From contig JAJBVQ010000215.1 of assembly GCA_020859745.1 (NCBI GenBank), forward strand, positions 1-8,838: a stretch of DNA of 8,838 nucleotides. Direction: 5' to 3'. Shown piece by piece: positions 1-8,838 of this stretch. Every line of letters begins with the position of its first letter. Position 1 is the stretch's first letter. The notes under the pieces were generated by a model, which was given only the letters and a program-made list of their open reading frames with translations, was not told the origin of the DNA and searched no databases. Source of the DNA: Rikenellaceae bacterium. GTDB lineage: Bacteria; Bacteroidota; Bacteroidia; Bacteroidales; Rikenellaceae. Made by a program: the position numbers and the translations under genes.

Positions 1-593
1 TGACCGCTTTCGACCAAGACCTGGCCCACGAGATCATCTCGCGCGAGAAAAGCGGCAATGCGCAGGAACTGGTCGTAGACCACCATTGCGAGAATTTTAT
101 CGCCTTGTTCAACCCGGTAGCCGTCGACCTGCGTTTCGTGCTGTCGCTGCTCAAGATCAATAACAACCTGGAGCGGATCGGCGATTTCGCCGAAAGCATC
201 GCCCTCTTTGTGGCCCATAACCAGACCAAGGCGATCGCCCCGGAATTGGCGAAGCAGCTTCAGCTCAAACGGATGTTCGACACGGTGCTCAAGATGATGG
301 AGCAGGCCCGCACGGCGCTGGCCAAGGAGGACAGCCGGCTGGCCAGCCGGGTGCTGGGGCTCGACGACGTGGTGGACCTGATCCACCGCGATGCCGTGCC
401 GGTGCTGGCCGCGTACATTACGGCGCATCCGGACGAAACGGTCGAAGTGATGGGCATCCACAACGTCGTGCGACGGGTGGAGCGCATGGGCGACCGCCTG
501 AGCAACATTGCCGAAGACGTCGTCTTCTACGTCGACGCCAAAGAGCTGCGCCACACGGCCTACACACAGCTTCCGAAGGAAGAAAAAAACTGA
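1..593 (+). CDS. phoU: PhoU, phosphate-signalling regulator (5' end cut off by the window)
   Basis: This is the C-terminal 196 residues of a PhoU protein; the frame is open back to base 3, so the start lies upstream of the window. PhoU is a cytoplasmic helical-bundle protein that links the PstSCAB phosphate transporter to the PhoR/PhoB two-component system and holds the regulon off when phosphate is plentiful (family knowledge). Two PhoU repeats are visible. The first has the FNPVAVDLR segment followed by NNNLERIGDFAESI; the second has RRVERMGDRLSNIAED. Each carries the E-x-x-x-D metal-binding signature. PhoU proteins usually have about 220-240 residues, so roughly 25-40 are missing. The stop is TGA at 591-593. 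Pst transporter genes probably lie upstream, but they cannot be seen. The downstream gene has its own promoter-like site, so it is probably a separate unit. Confidence 0.93.
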   Translation, partial: TAFDQDLAHEIISREKSGNAQELVVDHHCENFIALFNPVAVDLRFVLSLLKINNNLERIGDFAESIALFVAHNQTKAIAPELAKQLQLKRMFDTVLKMMEQARTALAKEDSRLASRVLGLDDVVDLIHRDAVPVLAAYITAHPDETVEVMGIHNVVRRVERMGDRLSNIAEDVVFYVDAKELRHTAYTQLPKEEKN

Positions 594-621
594 CGTTCCG
601 GCGGAATCGGATAAAAATGAT

Positions 622-629
622 TACATTTG
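622..629 (+). promoter_or_regulatory. Bacteroidetes-type -7 promoter element for the FKBP lipoprotein gene
   Basis: The sequence TACATTTG matches the Bacteroidetes housekeeping -7 consensus TAnnTTTG exactly. It lies 45 bp before the ATG at 675 and 28 bp after the phoU stop, which would put transcription start near 635-637. I see no good TTTG-like -33 element about 20 bp upstream, so the site is probable rather than certain. Confidence 0.5.
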
Positions 630-674
630 CGTCTGACTTTGAATTTAATAACCAATCATATTTCTATTCAGACC

Positions 675-1355
675 ATGAAAAAACTTTTTATCCTCGCCGC
701 CGCTTCGGTCGCTTCCTTGTCGGCCATGACCTCCTGCGGCCAGGGGAGTGCGAAACTGACCACCTACGAAGATACGCTGTCGTATGCCGTCGGGACGGAC
801 ATAGGCTATATGGCATTCCAGCTGGATTCGACCATGAATCCTGATATTCTGGCGGCTGCCATCAAAGATGCCTTTGCGAAGAAAAGCACGATGACCCGCG
901 AAGAGGCCGGGGCTTTTATCCAGGAATATATGACCGTCGGTATGGCCCGCAGGAACGCAGCCGCCGGTAAGAAATTCATCGAGGAGGCTGTCAAGGACGG
1001 TGCGCAGACCTTGCCCAGCGGGTTGGCATACAAGATCGACAAACAGGGCGGCGACCGCAAGGTGGCTTTGGGCGATTCGATCTATGTGAATTATACACTG
1101 AGTTTGCCGAACGGTCAGGAGCTTCAAAAATCGAGTGACGCTATGTTGCTGGACGCTCAGCACCTGATCCCGGCGTGGCTCGAAGGGGTGCCCTTGATTG
1201 GGGAAGGCGGTAAGATCACGTTGTTCACGCCGGCCAGCCTTGCTTACGGTGAACAGGGAAGGCCCGGCATTGCTCCGAATCAGGCGCTGAAATTCGATAT
1301 CGAAGTGGTGAAAGTGGTTCCGGGCACGCCCGATACCATGCCTGCCGATAAGTAG
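675..1355 (+). CDS. FKBP-type peptidyl-prolyl isomerase family lipoprotein
   Basis: A 226-residue envelope lipoprotein of the FKBP fold. The start at ATG 675 is chosen because it gives a clean lipoprotein signal: MKK, a hydrophobic stretch to about residue 17, and a lipobox ending SAMTSC with Cys21 as the lipidated residue. In-frame codons further upstream (for example TTG 627) would bury this signal. Residues about 30-110 resemble the helical N-terminal dimerisation domain of Mip/FkpA proteins. Residues about 115-215 are the FKBP domain, with VNYTL, PAWLEGV, LAYGEQGRPG and LKFDIEVV. Known relatives are periplasmic folding helpers. Aligned by eye with FKBP12, Tyr26, Trp59, Tyr82 and Phe99 are kept (Y140, W168, Y191, F207), but the usual F-D pair (Phe36/Asp37) is Leu150/Gln151, and the residue near Phe46 is not aromatic. 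Isomerase activity may therefore be weak, and a holdase role is possible. It has its own promoter and terminator. Confidence 0.88.
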   Translation: MKKLFILAAASVASLSAMTSCGQGSAKLTTYEDTLSYAVGTDIGYMAFQLDSTMNPDILAAAIKDAFAKKSTMTREEAGAFIQEYMTVGMARRNAAAGKKFIEEAVKDGAQTLPSGLAYKIDKQGGDRKVALGDSIYVNYTLSLPNGQELQKSSDAMLLDAQHLIPAWLEGVPLIGEGGKITLFTPASLAYGEQGRPGIAPNQALKFDIEVVKVVPGTPDTMPADK

Positions 1356-1380
1356 GCTGTCTCCCACATAGGAAAGAGAG

Positions 1381-1421
1381 GGCGGGTTCCCGTGCATAGG
1401 CGCGGGAACCCGCTCCTTTTT
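1381..1421 (+). terminator. Rho-independent terminator after the FKBP gene
   Basis: An 11-bp perfect GC-rich stem pairs 1382-1392 with 1403-1413. It can be extended inward by three more pairs, one of them G-T, to a 4-base loop at 1396-1399. A T-run (CCTTTTTG) follows at 1415-1422. It begins 26 bp after the FKBP stop codon and ends just before the promoter of the next gene, so it isolates the two units. Confidence 0.88.
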
Positions 1422-1429
1422 GTCCGCCG

Positions 1430-1461
1430 TTTGCTATTCAGTCGGAAAAACGCTACCTTTA
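1430..1461 (+). promoter_or_regulatory. Bacteroidetes-type promoter for the cyclophilin/DUF3127 unit
   Basis: A TTTG element at 1430-1433 and TACCTTTA at 1454-1461 are separated by 20 bp, the spacing expected for Bacteroidetes -33 and -7 elements. The -7 element differs from TAnnTTTG only in its last base. Transcription would start near 1467-1469, leaving a very short leader (about 10-20 bases) before the ATG codons at 1478 and 1487. The site lies directly behind the upstream terminator. Confidence 0.6.
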
Positions 1462-1477
1462 CCCTCAACAACCGATA

Positions 1478-1930
1478 ATGAATCGTATGAGAAAAGCTGA
1501 GATACATACCGCAAAAGGGGTGATGAAGGTGGAGTTCTACGAGCAGGACGCTCCGGGAACGGTGGATAATTTCTGTAAACTGGCCGAAAGCGGATTTTAC
1601 GACGGGCTGACTTTTCACCGCGTGATCCCGGATTTCGTCATCCAGGGCGGTTGCCCGAAGGGCGACGGGACAGGGGGGCCGGGCTATACCATCCGGTGCG
1701 AGACTTCGGGCGGGCACCAGTACCATGACCGGGGGGTGCTTTCCATGGCCCATGCCGGGCGGAATACGGGCGGCTCGCAGTTTTTTATTTGCCACAACCG
1801 CGAGAATACGGCGCATCTGGACGGGGTTCATACCTGCTTCGGGCGTGTGTACGAAGGGTTGGACGTGATCGACGATATTCGTCCGGGGGATGTGATCGAG
1901 AAGGTCGTTATACTGGATGATGCTCAATAA
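1478..1930 (+). CDS. Cyclophilin-type peptidyl-prolyl cis-trans isomerase, cytoplasmic
   Basis: A compact single-domain cyclophilin of 150 residues with no signal peptide, so it probably acts in the cytoplasm, accelerating proline cis-trans isomerisation during folding. The catalytic core is intact: FHR with Arg48 (CypA Arg55), PDFVIQGG with Phe53 and Gln56 (Phe60, Gln63), GGSQFFI with Gln101 and Phe103 (Gln111, Phe113), and HLDGVHTCFG with Leu114 and His118 (Leu122, His126). The position of CypA Trp121 is His113; loss of that Trp is common in bacterial cyclophilins and usually goes with low cyclosporin sensitivity (family knowledge). Two starts are possible, ATG 1478 and ATG 1487; the first is given, but the second (MRKAEIHT) fits the domain start as well. 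A DUF3127 gene follows after 27 bp on the same strand, probably co-transcribed. The preceding gene encodes an isomerase of the unrelated FKBP family, but it is a separate unit. Confidence 0.93.
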   Translation: MNRMRKAEIHTAKGVMKVEFYEQDAPGTVDNFCKLAESGFYDGLTFHRVIPDFVIQGGCPKGDGTGGPGYTIRCETSGGHQYHDRGVLSMAHAGRNTGGSQFFICHNRENTAHLDGVHTCFGRVYEGLDVIDDIRPGDVIEKVVILDDAQ

Positions 1931-1957
1931 TTGTAAAATACTAAGAAAGAACGAGAT

Positions 1958-2386
1958 ATGGATTTTGAAGTAACTGTGCACATGCTTCTGCCGCTGGTAA
2001 CGGGCCAGAGCGCCCGCGGCGAGTGGAAAAAACAGGATGTGATTTTCGACCTCCCGGGTGAATTCAACCGGAAACTCTGCGTAGGATTCTGGAACGACCG
2101 CGCCGTGGATGCCGCGGCTTTGAGGCCGGGGGATCGGGTGGCGCTGAGCGTCAATGTCGAGTCCCGGGAATATAACGGGCGTTGGTATACCGAAGTGCGG
2201 GCATGGCGGATGAACCGCCTCGACGCGCAAACGGGTGCCGGTGCTCCGGCAGGGGCCTATCCTCCGCCGTATCCGCCCGCAGACGCGGCTTCGGGGGGAC
2301 AGCAGCCTTATCAGCAGGCTTCGCAGCCGTCACAACCGGCTTCGCAGCCGACTTCGGCGGCGGATGTGGACGACCTGCCTTTCTAA
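1958..2386 (+). CDS. DUF3127 family OB-fold protein with SSB-like C-terminal tip
   Basis: A 142-residue protein. Residues about 1-88 match the DUF3127 domain typical of Bacteroidetes, a predicted OB fold: GEWKKQDVIFD (21-31), VGFWNDRA (42-49), then SREYNGRWYTEVRAWRM (69-85). The rest is a low-complexity linker rich in Pro, Gln, Ala and Ser (about 90-135), ending in DVDDLPF. OB domain, disordered linker and a final acidic D-D-x-P-F tip is the layout of single-stranded DNA-binding protein, whose tip recruits replication and repair proteins. The role in DNA metabolism is therefore inferred from layout, not shown. The start ATG 1958 has a weak purine-rich stretch upstream (AAGAAAGAACGAG). It lies 27 bp after the cyclophilin gene and probably shares its promoter. 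It is clearly not the canonical Ssb. Confidence 0.85.
   Translation: MDFEVTVHMLLPLVTGQSARGEWKKQDVIFDLPGEFNRKLCVGFWNDRAVDAAALRPGDRVALSVNVESREYNGRWYTEVRAWRMNRLDAQTGAGAPAGAYPPPYPPADAASGGQQPYQQASQPSQPASQPTSAADVDDLPF
2317..2358 (+). repeat. Short in-frame repeat in the DUF3127 linker
   Basis: The 13-mer GGCTTCGCAGCCG occurs at 2317-2329 and again at 2338-2350, a period of 21 bp or seven codons, coding for two copies of a Gln/Pro-Ala-Ser-Gln-Pro motif. It is small and probably reflects linker expansion by slippage. Confidence 0.6.
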
Positions 2387-2414
2387 AAGATCTGTTCCGG
2401 GCCTTCGTCCGGGA

Positions 2415-2467
2415 AAAACAGCACGCCCGCAAGGTTTTATCGGAAACCTTGCGGGCGTGCCGCTTTA
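2415..2467. terminator. Bidirectional terminator hairpin between converging units
   Basis: A 17-bp perfect stem pairs 2421-2437 with 2444-2460 around a 6-base loop. On the - strand the stem is followed by TGTTTTT (bases 2420-2414), a good U-tract for transcription coming from the right. On the + side the tract is weaker (CGCTTTA). It begins about 34 bp after the DUF3127 stop codon and ends just past the remnant frame on the other strand, so it can close both. Confidence 0.85.
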
Positions 2468-2863
2468 GGGGAACAGGGTGTCGATAAATGCTTGGAGGCA
2501 CCGCACCTGAAGGCCGTTGGCGCGGTTAGTCGTGTTGCTGGGATTGAGGCCCGTCGGGTTGAAGTTCAAGTACATGCCGTTGGTACCACTGACCGACGAC
2601 GACCAGCTGTACCCGTTGCTGCCGACGCTCCATAGCGCTCCCTCGTTGCTGCCGCGGTTGCCCGGGACTCCTGCCGAGTCCGCAGCCCCTTGTCGGATAG
2701 CTCCCGTGAAAACGCCCGGGATTATCCTGCCGGTTCCGATTGGGTCCGGCGCGTAACTGATTCCCCGGAGGGTCAGTGGACTGCTGAATTTATCGCCCGC
2801 TCTGCCTGCGGCCGGCCTTGGGCGCGACCGTGCAGGCACTCCGGAGCCATCCTGTTCGTATAT
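2465..2863 (-). pseudogene. Remnant of a surface-protein domain (Fib_succ_major / C-type-lectin-like type)
   Basis: An open stretch on the - strand with no ATG; the only start in a reasonable place is GTG at 2839. Its last 60 or so residues (GNRGSNEGALWSVG, GYSWSSSVSGTNGMYLNF, NPSNTTNRANGLQVRCLQAF) match the C-terminal end of a domain common in Bacteroidetes cell-surface and phage-like proteins, where W-S-S-S, Y-L-x-F and N-R-A-x-G-x-x-V-R-C are hallmarks. Just upstream, the words SPLTLRGISYAPDP resemble the beginning of the same domain type (an N-L-R-x-T-S-Y-A pattern), yet only about 25 residues separate the two instead of the usual 80 or more. There is no signal peptide. I infer a gene with a large internal deletion that has lost its N-terminus. 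It is in the same frame as, and directly after, the stop of the MmcQ/YjbR gene, which I take as chance. The family assignment is from memory of motifs. Confidence 0.55.
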
Positions 2864-3238
2864 TTATAAGCCCAGTTCGGTGCGCTGCCACTTCGGCAGC
2901 GAAGCCGCTACCAAGGCGTAGGAGTGGTCGATCATCCCCCGGATATCCCCATCTGTCAGGTGGAGGCCGGTCAGGAACACGCCGTTCCAGCAGCGTTTGT
3001 TCATGTGCCATCCCGGTTCGATCTCCTCCGGATAACGGTCCCTCAGCTCCAACGCGCGCTCGGGGTCGCATTTGAGTAGAAAATAATCGGGTCGTTCCAG
3101 GGAGCATAGGGCGAATATCTTTCCCTGTTTAGCTGCGGTGTCGCCGACGCGGAAGACCATATGTTCTTCCCCGAACGGGAATGCCTCGGTCACGTACGGT
3201 TTCGCGAGGCAGTAGTCGCGTATCTCTTCGATATTCAT
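2864..3238 (-). CDS. MmcQ/YjbR family protein
   Basis: A 124-residue cytoplasmic protein of the MmcQ/YjbR family (formerly DUF419), small double-wing or CyaY-like folds often labelled as DNA-binding; the biological role is not settled. Signature segments are all present: KPYVTEAFPFGEEHMVFRVG (13-32), IFAL (41-44), LLKCDPE (54-60), PGWHMNKRCWNGVFL (75-89) and DHSYALV (104-110). The length is normal for the family, so the gene looks complete. The start is ATG 3238 (MNIEEIRDYC). It lies downstream of purL on the same strand, but the purL terminator hairpin lies between them, ending in its U-tract about 14 bases before this ATG. I see no clear promoter of its own; expression may rely on read-through. 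Confidence 0.9.
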   Translation of the reverse strand: MNIEEIRDYCLAKPYVTEAFPFGEEHMVFRVGDTAAKQGKIFALCSLERPDYFLLKCDPERALELRDRYPEEIEPGWHMNKRCWNGVFLTGLHLTDGDIRGMIDHSYALVAASLPKWQRTELGL

Positions 3239-3250
3239 AGGTTCAGGCGG

Positions 3251-3286
3251 ATAAAAAAGTCATTGGCGAAAGGTTCGCCAATGACT
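3251..3286 (-). terminator. Rho-independent terminator after purL
   Basis: A 13-bp perfect stem pairs 3258-3270 with 3274-3286 around the 3-base loop AGG. On the - strand the stem runs straight into six U residues (AAAAAA at 3253-3258 on the + strand). It begins 32 bp after the purL stop. The next gene's ATG is at 3238, leaving almost no leader between terminator and start. Confidence 0.88.
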
Positions 3287-3318
3287 CGGATATTAAAACG
3301 ATATGAATGTACGGTCGT

Positions 3319-7059
<3,741 letters not shown>

Positions 7060-7082
7060 GTGATGGTGTTAATTTCAGTCTC

Positions 7083-7090
7083 CAAATATA
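7083..7090 (-). promoter_or_regulatory. Bacteroidetes-type -7 promoter element for purL
   Basis: Read on the - strand, bases 7090-7083 give TATATTTG, an exact match to TAnnTTTG. It lies 23 bp upstream of the purL ATG, so the leader would be short (about 15-18 bases). The -33 region about 20 bp further upstream has no clear TTTG. Confidence 0.55.
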
Positions 7091-7134
7091 CGGCTTTTTC
7101 CTGATTTTATGGCAGTGGGGCGGCTCTCCGGGCC

Positions 7135-7189
7135 AAAAGTAAAACGTTTCGCCCCGCTCCTGCCGCGTGTGTGCGGACAGGGCGGGGCG
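7135..7189 (-). terminator. Probable terminator after the M23/LysM peptidase gene
   Basis: An interrupted GC-rich hairpin: GCCCCGC at 7151-7157 pairs with GCGGGGC at 7182-7188, and inner pairs (CCGC 7163-7166 with GCGG 7173-7176) form with small bulges. On the - strand it is followed by a T-rich tract (GAAACGTTTTACTTTT, bases 7150-7135). It lies about 30 bp after the peptidase stop codon and just upstream of the purL promoter. The bulges make it less certain than the other terminators here. Confidence 0.55.
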
Positions 7190-7218
7190 GAAGATAGCGC
7201 CGGGACGGGAAAGGGGCT

Positions 7219-8256
7219 CTATTTGACCCTTAGCCGTTGTCCCAGCCGTAAGGTGCTGTTGCGGTCGATGCCGTTGAGCTGGCAGATCTTGGCGATGGTG
7301 GTGCCGTAACGCGGCGCGATCCGCCCGAGAATATCCCCTTTCTTCACGATATGGTAGACCGGACCACTGCCCGCAGGTTTGGGCTGCGCGGCGCGGATCG
7401 TGGTGGAATCGTCGGCTGCGGCCAGTAAGGCGTTGGCGATGTCCTGGTCGTCGGCTTCGTCCTCGTCGAGCAGTTCCGAAGCCCGCGAGTGGATGTTGAA
7501 GAAGGAGCGTTCCAGCGCGAAGGTCTGGTATTTAAGCATCCCTTTTTCGAAATCGAAAAGGAATTCCGGGTCGAAGCTCTGGTCGTAATAGCGCGTTTCG
7601 AAATGGAGGTGCGGCCCGAACGCCCGCCCGGTCTGGCCCACGTAGCCGATCACCTGCCCGGTTTTGACATAGTCGCCGACCTGGACGTTCAGTTTGGAGA
7701 GGTGGGCATGCCACGTCTCCAGTCCGTTCGGATGCCGGATAATGACCAGGTTGCCGAAACCGCCGGTGTTGTATTTGGAGTAGCGCACTTTGCCGTCGAA
7801 GGCGGCCAAAACCGGTTCGCCGACCTTCATCGGCACGTCGATGCCGTTGTGGCTCCTGCGCCTGCGCGGGCCGTATTTCGAGAGCACTTTCCCCTGCACC
7901 GGGCAGCAGAACTGGCCGAGGCTGTCGATCAGCTTAAGGTCGACGACCTGCGGCAGGTCGTTCAGCTCGACGGTGCGGTAGGAGAATACCGACGCGGTGT
8001 CCCAATGGTTGCGGTAAACGGGCAGTTCGTCCATCCGGTTGAGCGACGGACGGTAGTATTCCCAGGTATTGTTGCTGAAAATGATGACTTTGGTCTCCGG
8101 GTCGGGTGTGGCGATGGTGTCCATCGGCCGGCGGGGCAGGTCTTCGATCTTGGGCGCCGCCGGAGGGCCTGTGCGCCTCCGCTGGCCGTGGGCGGCGGTG
8201 AGGGTCAGCAGGGCGGCCGCCAGCAGGGCGGGGTAGAGGATGGGTAGTCTGCGCAT
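7219..8256 (-). CDS. Secreted M23 family metallopeptidase with C-terminal LysM
   Basis: A 345-residue periplasmic peptidoglycan hydrolase. The start is ATG 8256 because it gives a good signal peptide (MRRLPILYPALLAAALLTL, cleavage near residue 24); an in-frame TTG at 8289 would add 11 residues before it. A poorly conserved N-terminal region (25-115) leads to the M23 (LytM-like) domain: KVLSKYGPR (123-131), SHNGIDV with zinc ligands His136 and Asp140, WHAHL with His185, and GPHLHFE with His216 and zinc ligand His218. All metal and catalytic residues are present, so it should be an active endopeptidase cutting stem-peptide cross-links rather than a degenerate activator. After an acidic linker (about 260-290) comes one LysM domain (300-345), which binds glycan chains. 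No lipobox Cys is present. It follows hisS on the same strand after 50 bp, possibly co-transcribed. Confidence 0.93.
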   Translation of the reverse strand: MRRLPILYPALLAAALLTLTAAHGQRRRTGPPAAPKIEDLPRRPMDTIATPDPETKVIIFSNNTWEYYRPSLNRMDELPVYRNHWDTASVFSYRTVELNDLPQVVDLKLIDSLGQFCCPVQGKVLSKYGPRRRRSHNGIDVPMKVGEPVLAAFDGKVRYSKYNTGGFGNLVIIRHPNGLETWHAHLSKLNVQVGDYVKTGQVIGYVGQTGRAFGPHLHFETRYYDQSFDPEFLFDFEKGMLKYQTFALERSFFNIHSRASELLDEDEADDQDIANALLAAADDSTTIRAAQPKPAGSGPVYHIVKKGDILGRIAPRYGTTIAKICQLNGIDRNSTLRLGQRLRVK

Positions 8257-8273
8257 GCGTAGGTGGTTGGGGT

Positions 8274-8292
8274 CGTTTGCCAAAGGCAAACG
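8274..8292. other. Small hairpin between hisS and the M23 gene
   Basis: CGTTTGCC (8274-8281) and GGCAAACG (8285-8292) form a perfect 8-bp stem with a 3-base loop. No T-run follows on the - strand, so it does not look like an intrinsic terminator. It could shape the 3' end of the hisS message or the leader of the peptidase gene. On the - strand its middle reads TGCCTTTG, one base off a TAnnTTTG promoter element. Confidence 0.4.
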
Positions 8293-8306
8293 GAATGATG
8301 GCGGGT

Positions 8307-8838
8307 TTATTGTTCCAGGAAAGCGGGAATTTCGCCGAAAGGCACCGGTGTCTGTTCGCCCGTCACGATGTTTTTTACCGTGGCGGTCTGTGAGGCCACC
8401 TCGCTTTCGCCGACGAACACCATGTAGAGTATCCCCCGTTTCTGCGCGTAGTCGAATTGCTTTTTCATCTTCACGGCTTCCGGGTAGATCTCCGCGGCGA
8501 CCCCGGCTTTCCGTACTTCTCCCATCAGTTTCAGGGCGGCGAGTTCTTCGTCTCCGCCGAAATTGACGAACAGGGCGCGCACGCTCTGCGCGGTTTCGGC
8601 GGGGAAAAGGTCCAGCCCCAGCAGGACGTCGTAAATGCGGTCAGCCCCGAAACTGATCCCCACGCCGGAGGTGTCGGGCATGCCGAAGATACCGGTCAGG
8701 TCGTCGTACCGTCCGCCGCCGCAGATGCTTCCCATCGGGAAGTCCATGGCTTTGACTTCGAAAATGGCCCCGGTATAGTAGTTAAGGCCCCGAGCAAGGG
8801 ACAAATCAAGCGCCACAGGCAGTGTTACGCCCAAAGCC
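8307..8838 (-). CDS. hisS: Histidyl-tRNA synthetase, C-terminal part (5' end beyond the window)
   Basis: The visible 176 residues and stop (TAA at 8309-8307) are the C-terminal part of a class II histidyl-tRNA synthetase, which charges tRNA-His in the cytoplasm. The histidine-binding segment LARGLNYYTGAIFEV is present, followed by CGGGRYDDL and class II motif 3, GVGISFGADRIYDVL, with its ATP-contacting Arg. The last 90 or so residues (from about SVRALFVNFG) form the anticodon-binding alpha/beta domain. The frame is open to the window edge, and full-length enzymes have about 420-460 residues, so well over half lies outside. RGLNYYTG instead of RGLDYYTG is, as I recall, usual for Bacteroidetes. 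The M23 peptidase gene follows in the same direction. Confidence 0.96.
   Translation of the reverse strand, partial: ALGVTLPVALDLSLARGLNYYTGAIFEVKAMDFPMGSICGGGRYDDLTGIFGMPDTSGVGISFGADRIYDVLLGLDLFPAETAQSVRALFVNFGGDEELAALKLMGEVRKAGVAAEIYPEAVKMKKQFDYAQKRGILYMVFVGESEVASQTATVKNIVTGEQTPVPFGEIPAFLEQ

Noticed and set aside
627..674. N-terminal extension of the FKBP lipoprotein from TTG 627
   Set aside because: It overlaps the promoter -7 element, adds 16 residues before a perfectly placed lipoprotein signal and uses a weaker start codon.
645..2230. - strand open frames opposite the FKBP, cyclophilin and DUF3127 genes (645-1397, 1280-2230)
   Set aside because: They cross the terminator and promoter of well-supported + strand genes, have no recognisable motifs and arise from the same GC-rich codon bias.
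2182..2487. + strand frames overlapping the end of the DUF3127 gene (2182-2487, 2235-2468)
   Set aside because: Arg/Gly-rich translations in alternative frames that run through the terminator hairpin; the DUF3127 frame explains the sequence.
2387..2863. Insertion sequence or phage attachment site in the gene-poor stretch
   Set aside because: No terminal inverted repeats, transposase fragment, tRNA end or target-site duplication could be seen; the large inverted repeat at 2421-2460 has the form of a terminator.
2465..3238. Stop-codon read-through fusing the MmcQ/YjbR protein to the downstream surface-domain remnant
   Set aside because: They share a frame and are separated by a single TAA, but MmcQ/YjbR is already full length and the two domains belong in different compartments. 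A shared frame has a one-in-three chance.
7489..8247. + strand 252-codon frame opposite the M23/LysM gene
   Set aside because: Antisense shadow; the - strand frame has a signal peptide, the full M23 catalytic set and a LysM domain.

Overview
The window looks like chromosomal core DNA from a GC-rich member of the Bacteroidales, most likely Alistipes or a close Rikenellaceae relative (inference). Three things point there. A DUF3127 OB-fold protein is present, a family typical of Bacteroidetes. Promoter-like sites match the Bacteroidetes -7 form TAnnTTTG rather than a sigma-70 -10 box, and start codons lack strong Shine-Dalgarno sequences. The proteins also have Bacteroidales flavour (RGLNYYTG in HisRS, a long single-chain PurL, an M23 peptidase with a C-terminal LysM).

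Left arm, + strand (1-2460): the 3' part of phoU (phosphate signalling); a lipoprotein of the FKBP peptidyl-prolyl isomerase family with its own promoter and a strong terminator; then a probable two-gene unit of a cytoplasmic cyclophilin and a DUF3127 protein that ends in an SSB-like acidic tip. A 17-bp perfect hairpin closes this arm.

Middle (2465-2863, - strand): no intact gene. A short open stretch holds the C-terminal end of a Bacteroidetes surface-protein domain (Fib_succ_major / C-type-lectin-like), apparently joined to a scrap of the domain's beginning. It looks like a decayed remnant and is the one accessory-looking piece of the window.

Right arm, - strand (2864-8838): read in transcription order, the 3' part of hisS, an M23/LysM peptidoglycan hydrolase, purL (full-length, 1246 residues) and an MmcQ/YjbR-family gene. 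Terminator hairpins lie after the M23 gene and after purL; the latter sits only about a dozen bases before the MmcQ/YjbR start codon.

I see no CRISPR array, tRNA, rRNA, insertion sequence, reverse transcriptase or complete defence system. The very long open frames opposite purL and several other genes are codon-usage shadows. I found no convincing undescribed multi-gene system. The most distinctive items are the surface-domain remnant, the FKBP with an altered active site and the SSB-like tip of the DUF3127 protein.
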